Below, one piece after another: positions 1 through 6,413 of a stretch of DNA of 19,245 nt. The notes below the pieces were generated by a model. The model searched no databases. It was not told the DNA's origin and was given only the letters and a program-made list of their open reading frames with translations. Numbering within the stretch: the first letter of the stretch is position 1; each line of letters starts with the position of its first letter. Location of the stretch: the NCBI GenBank assembly GCA_937941715.1, contig CALDGX010000097.1, positions 1-19,245 on the forward strand. The letters are read 5' to 3'. Source of the DNA: an uncultured Chloracidobacterium sp. GTDB lineage: Bacteria > Acidobacteriota > Blastocatellia > Pyrinomonadales > Pyrinomonadaceae. The position numbers and the translations under genes are program-made.

Positions 1-29
1 GTTCTTCGAATGATCGATTTGAAAAATTG

Positions 30-424
30 TTCTGACTCGTAACTAACGTTGAGTCGTCCGAAAAAAGTTTGACTCGCGGAAAAAAAGCATTGAGTCGTCC
101 AAAAAAACATTTGACTCGCGGATTGGTTTGGGGATTTTCCGGAGAATTTTTCGGGGATGGGAAAATTTGTTCGGAGGTTGGGAAAAGTGTTTCGGAGGTT
201 GGAAAAAGTTTTTCTTTGGTCGGGAAAAGATTTTCGGAGGTCGGAATTTATTTTTCGGAGGTCCGGGAAATTTTTTCGGAGATCAGAATTTCTTTTTCGG
301 CTTTGGGAATCGTTTTCGCAAGTGCGGAAATCTTTTTCCGGCTTTGGGAATCGTTTTTGAATGTGCGGAAATGTGTTTCCGGTTGGGGAAATCGTTTTTG
401 GGGACGCGGAAATTGTTTTCCGGC
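30..424. repeat. Degenerate 21-bp tandem repeat array
   Basis: A long imperfect tandem array. In the left part (about 30-121) GACTCG and GAGTCG alternate, starting at 34, 51, 71, 92 and 113, each followed by a run of A, with a composite period of 41-42 bp. From 170 the unit becomes TTCGGAGGTYGGRAAAAGTTT-like; unit starts at 170, 191, 212, 233, 254, 275 and 296 are exactly 21 bp apart. From 296 two unit types alternate (CTTTGGGAATCG-type and GTGCGGAAAT-type), giving a 41-42 bp higher-order repeat up to about 424. All three plus-strand frames are free of stops over much of the array and encode heptad-like repeats (for example SEVGKSF in one frame, RRLGKVF in another). No frame has a ribosome binding site, so I call this a repeat, not a gene. 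Because 21 bp is two helical turns, the A/T tracts would lie on one face of the helix. Confidence 0.85.
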
Positions 425-535
425 GGTGCTCTTATGAGCAGATGTTGCGTGCTTTCAATAGTTTAGGGGAAAATGGTTGGTAATAGGTGACGAGTTACGG
501 GTGACAAGGACCAACGATCTAGGGTGATGAACGAT

Positions 536-558
536 CGCAGGCACAGCCTGCGTTTTTT
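536..558 (+). terminator. Rho-independent terminator
   Basis: A perfect 7-bp GC-rich stem, CGCAGGC (536-542) and GCCTGCG (546-552), closes a 3-nt loop (ACA) and is followed directly by six T (553-558). It lies downstream of the 21-bp repeat array. That implies plus-strand transcription through or out of the array, although no gene ends just before it. Confidence 0.8.
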
Positions 559-616
559 CCTTTTTGATCGCTTTCCACTAGTTGAAACTAGTGGCAATTC
601 ATCTTGAAAAAAAAGC

Positions 617-646
617 TTGACACGCGTTTTTTGGAACTGCTATTTT
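617..646 (+). promoter_or_regulatory. Candidate sigma70 promoter
   Basis: A perfect -35 hexamer TTGACA (617-622) and a -10-like TATTTT (641-646, 4 of 6 matches) are separated by 18 bp. The expected start of transcription, around 652-654, coincides with an ATG at 652, so any mRNA would be leaderless or nearly so. The assignment rests on consensus matching only. Confidence 0.45.
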
Positions 647-651
647 GAAAA

Positions 652-825
652 ATGGATCGAGGCGTGGCCTGGATCGATCGGCTCACAACCACGGGCCGGC
701 CGGGCTGCACGATCTACCTCACGGTTACGGATAGACCTCATACTATTCGGAAACACTTTCCTCATCAAGAAACTTTCCTCACAAGAAAATTCCTTCCTGA
801 GAAAGATCCCGAACAACCAGGTTAA
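652..825 (+). CDS. Possible 57-aa ORF, leaderless
   Basis: An ATG at 652 opens a 57-codon frame ending in TAA at 823-825; an in-frame TGA at 646 limits it upstream. The peptide is basic and Arg/Pro/Thr-rich, begins MDRGVAWIDRL and ends EKDPEQPG. It has no signal peptide or membrane segment and I recognise no family. There is no ribosome binding site, but the promoter-like pair just upstream would place the transcript start at the ATG. Its 3' half is built from the imperfect repeats at 748-806, and other frames are open across it too, so it may be chance. Confidence 0.2.
   Translation: MDRGVAWIDRLTTTGRPGCTIYLTVTDRPHTIRKHFPHQETFLTRKFLPEKDPEQPG
748..806. repeat. Short imperfect repeats of 16-21 bp
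   Basis: Three to four imperfect copies of a GAAAC-TTTCCTCA-CAA-like unit begin at 748, 769, 785 and 801. Read on the minus strand, the first copy (TTGATGAGGAAAGTGTTTCCG) resembles part of the 21-bp array near 357-380 (TTGAATGTGCGGAAATGTG and what follows). The block may therefore be an inverted, decayed relative of the first array. The similarity was judged by eye. Confidence 0.4.
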
Positions 826-927
826 TAATGCGTAGGCTGAGGCGTCGTCGGTTCGGTTTGCGCTTTTTTGGCGTTTGCCGTTCACCGGGGCCGCGTGATC
901 TCGCTCCTATTTTATTCCCAAAACGGG

Positions 928-935
928 AAGGAGGG
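928..935 (+). promoter_or_regulatory. Strong Shine-Dalgarno, sets start at 943
   Basis: AAGGAGGG lies 7 nt before the ATG at 943. It fixes that codon as the start rather than the TTG at 868 that would open the same frame further upstream. Confidence 0.85.
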
Positions 936-942
936 CATTTAT

Positions 943-1638
943 ATGCCTCAACATTATCCATGGTGGCCGCAGCGAAAGGGCGACCAGGTAGTTTGGCTGT
1001 ACAACTGTAGTGCAGCCTGGACAACGGCCGGACCGGCACTCGGGTACGATTCGCATCAGGTGGCCGACTTTACGCTGCTCCTGGCGGAAATGGTATCGGT
1101 CATGAATGACGTCGATCAGTGTCAGATCGCCATGAAGGCCGTGACCGATTGGCGAAACAATGTGATCTACGGGCCCGAGACAAACAAGACGGCTCCGGCG
1201 TCTCCGACGATCACTCAGCCTGCACCGCCGACCATCAACAGCGGCTTTTTCGATCAGCTCAAACGGTGGCGTAATCAGGTGATGTCAAACGCCAATTACA
1301 CCAATCAGATCGGCGAAGCGCTCGGCTTTGTCGGGCCCGAGAAACAGAACCTTAATCCTGCTGACGCGCAGCCCGAACTGAGGGTCGCGACGGCCGAGGA
1401 TTATTGGGTCAATTTCACGGGCAGTATGCAGGGCTTTGACGCTGTCAAGGTGCAGTATCAGCGAAAGGGCACCGCAGTTTGGGAAAACATCGGCTTCCTC
1501 ACCCGGACGCCCGGCGGATTGCAGATCACGCCGGCAACACCCGGAACCGCCGAAATGGGCGTCGTTCGCGGCATCTATGTCCTCAAGAACAACGAGGTCG
1601 GCAGCTACTCGCCAAACTATCCCGTCACCGTCAGCTAA
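943..1638 (+). CDS. Unknown protein, helical N-terminus plus Ig/Fn3-like C-terminus
   Basis: A 231-aa soluble protein with no signal peptide or membrane helix. Residues 1-75 look mostly helical and Trp-rich (WW at 7-8, then W18, W26, W70). Residues 80-100 form a Thr/Pro-rich linker, and 101-130 look helical again (FFDQLKRWRNQVM). Residues 147-231 have the alternating hydrophobic pattern of a small beta-sandwich and end in a G-SYSP-YPVTV strand like those of Fn3/Ig-type folds. I recall similar uncharacterised proteins in diverse bacteria but can name no family or function. The gene stands alone: strong Shine-Dalgarno, its own terminator at 1704-1735, and a plus-strand neighbour that starts 178 bp later. 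The ATG at 943 is chosen because of the Shine-Dalgarno. Confidence 0.88.
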   Translation: MPQHYPWWPQRKGDQVVWLYNCSAAWTTAGPALGYDSHQVADFTLLLAEMVSVMNDVDQCQIAMKAVTDWRNNVIYGPETNKTAPASPTITQPAPPTINSGFFDQLKRWRNQVMSNANYTNQIGEALGFVGPEKQNLNPADAQPELRVATAEDYWVNFTGSMQGFDAVKVQYQRKGTAVWENIGFLTRTPGGLQITPATPGTAEMGVVRGIYVLKNNEVGSYSPNYPVTVS

Positions 1639-1703
1639 CGCACCGGCGTTTGCTGTTTCCATCCCTTTGGCGGGCCGTCCGGTCCGTTATCAACCAAGTA
1701 AAG

Positions 1704-1735
1704 GCCGCGAAGCATCCTTACATTCGCGGCTTTTT
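1704..1735 (+). terminator. Rho-independent terminator
   Basis: An 8-bp stem, GCCGCGAA (1704-1711) and TTCGCGGC (1723-1730), with an 11-nt loop is followed by five T. It ends the transcript of the 943-1638 gene. Confidence 0.85.
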
Positions 1736-1815
1736 GCCATTACGGATATACTAGACGCCGATTGATGCAACATTAACATCGATTCGGGCGTTTATTTTAT
1801 CGGAGGATAACGCAG

Positions 1816-2256
1816 ATGACTGCCAAAGAACATAACAAGATGGTCGGTATATTCCTGATGGCCCACGGCGGGCTGCAGGCAGCGGTGATGGTGCTGATGT
1901 GTATTATTTACGGCATTATCGGTTCGGCGATGCTGGTCGGCGGCCGCCGCGGCGAAGAGCAGATGGTCGGTGCCGTCTTCATCGGGGTCATCCTGTTGAT
2001 CTTTGCGATCTCGCTGCTGTTTGTGATGCCGCAAATTGTCGGCGGATATAAGCTCTTTAAGGAACGTGACGGCGCCCGAAACTGGGGCATCGTCGGCAGT
2101 ATTCTGTCGGTCCTGTCATTTCCGCTGGGAACGGCGGTCGGCGTTTACGGCCTCTGGTTCCTGTTCGGCGAGGAAGGAAAGCGGTTTTACCTCGGCGGAG
2201 CAAGGCATCAGATGATCGAACAGCCGCAGCCGCCTCCGCCAAACAGCTGGCAATGA
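1816..2256 (+). CDS. Small multi-pass membrane protein, unknown function
   Basis: A 146-aa hydrophobic protein. Membrane segments are visible at about residues 10-42, 50-78 and 89-118; the first is long enough for one or two helices, giving three or four in all. The loop at 43-48 carries GRRGEE. The polar tail (119-146) is proline-rich, with a PQPPPPNS stretch, and is probably cytosolic by the positive-inside tendency of GKR and GAR. The start is well supported: GGAGGA at 1802-1807 lies 8 nt before the ATG. The opening MTAKEHNK and overall plan resemble short membrane proteins that I recall from acidobacterial genomes, none with a known role. It is monocistronic, with a strong terminator 20 bp downstream. 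Confidence 0.85.
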   Translation: MTAKEHNKMVGIFLMAHGGLQAAVMVLMCIIYGIIGSAMLVGGRRGEEQMVGAVFIGVILLIFAISLLFVMPQIVGGYKLFKERDGARNWGIVGSILSVLSFPLGTAVGVYGLWFLFGEEGKRFYLGGARHQMIEQPQPPPPNSWQ

Positions 2257-2276
2257 TCTATCGTAAATTTTGTCCG

Positions 2277-2316
2277 AACGGGCGTCCCTGATCTCAAGTC
2301 AGGACGCCCGTTTGTT
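2277..2316 (+). terminator. Rho-independent terminator
   Basis: Arms at 2277-2291 and 2299-2312 pair over 14 bp with one bulged C (AACGGGCGTC with GACGCCCGTT, plus CTGA with TCAG). The loop is 7 nt and the 3' side ends in TTTGTT. It terminates the 1816-2256 gene. Confidence 0.85.
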
Positions 2317-2386
2317 ATGGCCGCATCCGTTGGTTTATCCTTGTATCTGAAACGGCACTATTTTAGAGAACATACTATTTAATAAT

Positions 2387-3235
2387 ATGAACGAGATAAT
2401 TGGAGTTATCGGAGCAGGGACAATGGGCAACGGCATCGCGCAGACCGCCGCGGCCGCCGGATTTGATGTATTGATGTGCGACGTGTCGGCCGATTTTGTG
2501 GCACGCGGTGTCGCCAATATCGGCAAGAGCCTCGACCGTTTTGTAAAGAAAGAGACGATGACCGCCGAACAGAAGGACGAGATCCTCGGCCGCATCAGAT
2601 CGACGATCGAGCTCGAGGATCTGGCGAAATGTTCGCTAATAGTCGAGGCGGCGACCGAGAATTTTGATATCAAAAAGCAGATATTTCAGCGTCTGGACAC
2701 CATTTGCGACCCGGCAACGATCCTTTCGTCAAATACGTCGTCGATCTCGATCACAAAGATCGCCGGCGTCACCCATCGCCCCGACAAGGTGATCGGAATG
2801 CACTTCTTTAATCCGGTCCCGCTGATGAAGCTGGTCGAGGTCATCCGCGGTATCGCTACCAGCGACGAGACCTACGCGACGGTCAAGGCATTGTCGGAAA
2901 AACTTGGTAAGGTGCCCGTCGAATGTAATGATTCACCGGGATTCGTATCGAACCGGGTATTGATGCCGATGATCAACGAGGCGATCTTTGCCCTGCATGA
3001 GGGCGTCGCCACGCCCGAGGCGATCGACGAGATAATGAAACTCGGGATGAACCACCCGATGGGCCCGCTAACACTCGCGGATTTTATCGGACTTGATGTC
3101 TGTTTGGCGATCCTGAATGTACTGCATGAGGGCCTCGGCGACCCGAAATACCGGCCGTGCCCGCTGCTCAAGAAATACGTCGACGCCGGCTGGCTCGGAC
3201 GAAAGAGCGGAAAGGGATTTTACGATTATCAGTGA
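2387..3235 (+). CDS. hbd: 3-hydroxybutyryl-CoA dehydrogenase
   Basis: An NAD(P)-dependent, cytosolic 3-hydroxyacyl-CoA dehydrogenase of 282 aa, the usual length of the stand-alone Hbd/PaaH-type enzyme. It interconverts 3-hydroxybutyryl-CoA (or another short 3-hydroxyacyl-CoA) and the 3-ketoacyl-CoA. The Rossmann glycine motif GAGTMG is at 9-14 and the cofactor-binding acidic residue near D32. The family catalytic residues appear in order: S118 (in SSNTSS), H139 (GMHFFNPVP), E151 and N189 (SPGFVSNR). The C-terminal dimerisation domain follows (about 185-282), with the usual ending GRKSGKGFYDY. No beta-oxidation partner is adjacent, so degradation or biosynthesis cannot be told apart; mmgB or paaH are equally possible symbols. 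There is no Shine-Dalgarno; the ATG follows an AT-rich stretch and the mRNA may be nearly leaderless. Confidence 0.95.
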   Translation: MNEIIGVIGAGTMGNGIAQTAAAAGFDVLMCDVSADFVARGVANIGKSLDRFVKKETMTAEQKDEILGRIRSTIELEDLAKCSLIVEAATENFDIKKQIFQRLDTICDPATILSSNTSSISITKIAGVTHRPDKVIGMHFFNPVPLMKLVEVIRGIATSDETYATVKALSEKLGKVPVECNDSPGFVSNRVLMPMINEAIFALHEGVATPEAIDEIMKLGMNHPMGPLTLADFIGLDVCLAILNVLHEGLGDPKYRPCPLLKKYVDAGWLGRKSGKGFYDYQ

Positions 3236-3279
3236 TCGGGCAGCGTGAGCGTGTGAAACGGCCGGGTGATCTTACTGCA

Positions 3280-3350
3280 GATGGTGCGGATGGCGCAGAT
3301 CAAGGAAATTTACGTTAAGAATGTTCTTGATCTGCAATATCCGCGTCATC
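3280..3350. repeat. Long imperfect palindrome between genes
   Basis: Two 25-nt arms, 3280-3304 and 3326-3350, flank a 21-nt loop. GCAGATCAAG (3295-3304) pairs perfectly with CTTGATCTGC (3326-3335). After a 3-nt internal loop, GCGGAT (3286-3291) pairs with ATCCGC (3339-3344), and GATG with CATC at the base. There is no T-run after it, so it is not a classic terminator. It looks like a REP-type dispersed palindrome or an mRNA-stabilising 3' structure for the dehydrogenase gene. Confidence 0.6.
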
Positions 3351-3458
3351 TTCGGTTCATAACGTTGATCTCTCGCTCGACATAATGTTCGTGATGAGCC
3401 TAAACAATTTGGTTATCTTTGCCGTATTCACCTAGCTTTTTTGGACCATAAGATCTTT

Positions 3459-4796
3459 ATGCGAAAACAAATTATTTCCATAGCTTTGGCGATGCTATCG
3501 CTCGTCATTGCGGGTGTCGCCCAGGTAAAGGTCGCTCCGCTGCCGATCTCGCAATTCACTCTGGCAAACGGCCTAAAGGTCGTCACGCTGCAGGATAATA
3601 CGAGCCCGACCGTCGCGATCCACATGTGGTACAACGTCGGCGGCAAGAACGATCCGCAGGGCAAATCGGGATTTGCACATATGTTCGAGCATATGATGTT
3701 CAAATCGACCAAGAACATGCCCAATGAAAAGATGGATCGCCTCACCGAGGACGTCGGCGGCTTTAACAACGCGTCGACGTGGGATGATTTTACAAACTAC
3801 TACGAGGTGGTTCCGTCAAATTATCTCGAGACGCTGCTCTGGGCCGAGAGCGACCGGATGGTCAATCTGAACGTCGATGACGCTAACTTCAGATCGGAAC
3901 GCGATGTCGTTAAAGAGGAATATCGTCAAAGCGTCCTGGCTCAGCCTTATGGACAATTCTTTGAGTACATTAATAGTCTTTCGTACACACAGCATCCATA
4001 CAAGCGAGGCGTGATCGGCGATCTCGATCAGCTGAACGCGGCCACGCCTGCCGATGCCAAATCGTTTTACGATCTATACTATCGGCCCGATAACGCGTAT
4101 CTGATAGTTGTCGGCGATTTTCAACAGGCACAACTGGTAAGTTGGGTGAATAAATACTTCGGCCGAATTAAGCAACCGGCCACCGCGATCCCGCGGGTAA
4201 CGATCAAGGAACCGGCCCGGACGAAAGAAGCTCGGTACGAGAAGAAGGCTCCGAACGTGCCGTTTCCCGCGGTTGCGATAACTTATCTCGGCCCACCCTC
4301 GAATGACCCTGATATTGCGGCATTGCAGGTCGCGAGTAAGATACTGAGCGGCGGCGAAAGCTCGCGTCTATATCAAAGCCTCGTTTACAAGCAGCAGATA
4401 GCGCAGGAAGCGTCATTCAATCTCGACAACAAGGTCGACGGCGGGCTGCTTTATTTTCTCGCGATCGCCAGCGAAGGCAATACGGCGGCGGCACTCGAAA
4501 AGTCGCTTTTGGCGGAGCTCAAGCTCATCCAGGCACGCGGCGTTACGCTTAAAGAACTCACAAAGGCAAAGAATCAACTCGTCGCTGATGCGGTCGAGAG
4601 CCTTGAGGACAATGACGGCAAGGCCATCGCCATCGAAAGGAGTATCGCGTATCAGGGAGACCCCAACGCGGTGAATACGATCGTTTCTCAACTTCAAGCG
4701 GTCACCGCCGCGGACGTTCAACGCGTGATGAAAAAATACTTTACCGACTCTAATCGTGTCGTGATCTATTACTCAGCTGAGGGAGGATCAAAATGA
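3459..4796 (+). CDS. M16 family zinc peptidase, catalytic subunit
   Basis: A 445-aa exported metallopeptidase of family M16 (pitrilysin / processing-peptidase-like). Residues 1-21 form a signal peptide (LAMLSLVIAGVAQ), so it should act in the periplasm. The inverted zinc motif HxxEH is at 74-78 (HMFEH), with E77 as general base. The third zinc ligand is E154 in ERDVVKEEYRQ, at the usual spacing. Two M16 lobes follow (about 33-180 and 190-440); the second has GGESSRLYQSL near 314-324. The length fits the two-chain M16B type. The ATG at 3459 is preferred over a TTG at 3441 because it starts directly with the signal peptide; no ribosome binding site is visible. The stop overlaps the start of the partner gene by 4 bp, so the two are probably made in equal amounts as a heterodimer. 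Confidence 0.93.
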   Translation: MRKQIISIALAMLSLVIAGVAQVKVAPLPISQFTLANGLKVVTLQDNTSPTVAIHMWYNVGGKNDPQGKSGFAHMFEHMMFKSTKNMPNEKMDRLTEDVGGFNNASTWDDFTNYYEVVPSNYLETLLWAESDRMVNLNVDDANFRSERDVVKEEYRQSVLAQPYGQFFEYINSLSYTQHPYKRGVIGDLDQLNAATPADAKSFYDLYYRPDNAYLIVVGDFQQAQLVSWVNKYFGRIKQPATAIPRVTIKEPARTKEARYEKKAPNVPFPAVAITYLGPPSNDPDIAALQVASKILSGGESSRLYQSLVYKQQIAQEASFNLDNKVDGGLLYFLAIASEGNTAAALEKSLLAELKLIQARGVTLKELTKAKNQLVADAVESLEDNDGKAIAIERSIAYQGDPNAVNTIVSQLQAVTAADVQRVMKKYFTDSNRVVIYYSAEGGSK

Positions 4797-6307
4797 TCAA
4801 AAGACTGCCTGAACTTTTAACTTCACTCGTTTTGATCGCATCTTCCGCCTTGATGTTGTCGGCACAGGAAACTCCGCCGTTACCATCCGAACCGCGATCA
4901 GTTACGATCCCGGCCGTCAAAGAGACAAAGCTGCCGAATGGTTTGACCGTAGTCGTTGTTGAGCGTCGCTCATCTCCACTCGTTTCCGTGAGAATGACGT
5001 TCAATTCGGGCGTGACCTCCGAAGATATCGCTTCGGCAGGGCTCGTAAAAATGACCACGAGCTTGCTTACCAAAGGGACCACGACCCGATCTGCGACGCA
5101 AATTGCCAATGATATCGAATTTCTCGGCGCCGATTTCTCGACCGCCGTTGCGTTGGATTCATCAAGCATTACGCTTAACGTCACCTCGGACAAGGTCGGT
5201 CAGGCAATGCCAATATTTGCTGACGTGATACGACGTGCGTCGTTTCCGGCAAATGAGATCAAGTTGGCTCAATCGCAGGCGATCGACGAACTGGCTTACA
5301 ACCTCAAGCAGCCGAGTTTCCTCGCAAATTACGTAGCTACGGTCTATAGCTTTAATGGCAATCCGGCAAGCGGCACACCCGAAAGCCTTAAGTCGATGAA
5401 GCGGACAGACATTCTTGAGTTTTACAGAAACAACATCAATCCGAAAGGTGCGACCTTACTCTTCGTTGGCGATATTTCGCCCGCCCAGGCAGTAAACTTG
5501 GCACGAACACATTTTGGCACATGGAAGAGTGCAGTTCGAGCTGTTCAGGGCGACAGAATCGAGATCATGGAATCGGCTGCATCAGTTCAACAAAGGAAGG
5601 ATTCTGACCGCGAACAGCAGCTCGCAAAACGGATCCTCGTTATTGATCTGCCGGGTTCGGGTCAAGCGGCGGTTTCATTTGCTAAACAGCTTCCATTTGC
5701 GGGCCGGGTAAAATGGGCCGGCAAAGGTGCTGAGGTTAGCAAAGATTATTTTCCCGGCGTCGTAATGAACTCGCTGCTGGGCGGCGGCTATTCCTCGCGT
5801 TTGAACCAGGAGATCCGCATTAAACGGGGGCTCAGCTACGGTGCCGGCAGCTCGATCACGTGGCGGGCATATGACGCCCGGTTTTCCACGCGCACTCAAA
5901 CCAAGAATGAATCGGCACCCGAAGTTGCGGAATTGGTTCTGACCGAATTGCGTCGTCTCGGCTCATCGGATGCAGTAACAGCTGAGATCGCCCCGAGACA
6001 AGCCGCCCTGATCGGTGACTTTGGACGCAGCCTTGAGACGAACTCCAGTTTGATCAACGGTCTGGCGGATCTTTATGATGTCTGGCTCAGTCCCGATGAA
6101 CTTGGGGCATTCATACCGAACGTTCAATCCGTGTCCGCCGCCCAGATCCGTAACTTTGCGGCCCAACATCTGAATGGTGGAGACATTATCATCGTTGGCG
6201 ACTATGCGAAATTCAGAGATGATCTGGCCAAACGGTTCTCCGGGATGAAAATAAACGTCGTGATGGCCGACGAACTCGACCTCAGCAAAACGGATCTGCG
6301 AAAATAA
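4793..6307 (+). CDS. M16 family homologue, non-catalytic partner subunit
   Basis: A 504-aa exported M16 homologue with a signal peptide at 1-23 (SLVLIASSALMLSA). Where the active subunit has HxxEH, this one reads GLVKMTT (83-89), so it cannot bind the catalytic zinc. It keeps the substrate-binding R/Y region of M16B partner chains: GGGYSSRLNQEIRIKRGLSYG at 330-350, with R345 and Y349. This is the known split of functions in two-chain M16B peptidases. The gene starts at an ATGA overlap with the upstream gene, and GGAGG (4782-4786) lies 6 nt before the ATG, giving translational coupling. It is longer than its partner, in part through a charged segment at 255-280 (QQRKDSDREQQ) and an insertion around 300-316. 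Substrate unknown. Confidence 0.92.
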   Translation: MIKRLPELLTSLVLIASSALMLSAQETPPLPSEPRSVTIPAVKETKLPNGLTVVVVERRSSPLVSVRMTFNSGVTSEDIASAGLVKMTTSLLTKGTTTRSATQIANDIEFLGADFSTAVALDSSSITLNVTSDKVGQAMPIFADVIRRASFPANEIKLAQSQAIDELAYNLKQPSFLANYVATVYSFNGNPASGTPESLKSMKRTDILEFYRNNINPKGATLLFVGDISPAQAVNLARTHFGTWKSAVRAVQGDRIEIMESAASVQQRKDSDREQQLAKRILVIDLPGSGQAAVSFAKQLPFAGRVKWAGKGAEVSKDYFPGVVMNSLLGGGYSSRLNQEIRIKRGLSYGAGSSITWRAYDARFSTRTQTKNESAPEVAELVLTELRRLGSSDAVTAEIAPRQAALIGDFGRSLETNSSLINGLADLYDVWLSPDELGAFIPNVQSVSAAQIRNFAAQHLNGGDIIIVGDYAKFRDDLAKRFSGMKINVVMADELDLSKTDLRK

Positions 6308-6378
6308 ATTAGCGAAATTTATCTCCGACAAAATATCAGTATCGCACGAAAGCTGTTAGATTATCGCTTACAAGTTCA

Positions 6379-6404
6379 GTGCCCTCGCCCGGACTCGGGG
6401 GCAC
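6379..6404 (+). other. GC-rich hairpin just before the ubiD-like start
   Basis: GTGCCC (6379-6384) pairs with GGGCAC (6399-6404) around a GC-rich interior. It ends 9 nt before the ATG at 6414 and is followed by CTTTCGG, too short for a convincing U-tract. It is either a weak terminator for the M16 pair or a structure in the 5' leader of the decarboxylase gene. Confidence 0.4.
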
Positions 6405-6413
6405 CTTTCGGTT

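Larger units (their letters stand above)
425..942. other. Gene-poor intergenic stretch
   Basis: About 500 bp without a convincing conventional gene. It contains a terminator (536-558), a perfect 9-bp inverted repeat at 575-583 and 586-594 (CCACTAGTT / AACTAGTGG) with no U-tract behind it, a promoter-like pair at 617-646, a weak 57-codon ORF, and short imperfect repeats at 748-806. Positions 486-512 hold a simple GTGACGAG/TTACGGGTGAC-like stretch. The lower complexity and the lack of codon-like structure contrast with the dense coding from 943 on. Confidence 0.6.

Noticed and set aside
30..424. CRISPR array
   Set aside because: The units are contiguous and degenerate, with no unique spacers of constant length and no cas genes nearby.
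69..466. Three overlapping plus-strand ORFs (69-437, 128-466, 157-360) as genes
   Set aside because: They are three frames of the same 21-bp repeat; none has a ribosome binding site, and openness in every frame reflects repeat composition. A coding role is left open in the findings.
868..942. Upstream extension of the 943 gene to a TTG at 868
   Set aside because: The strong Shine-Dalgarno is placed for the ATG at 943, and the extra residues look like translated intergenic sequence.
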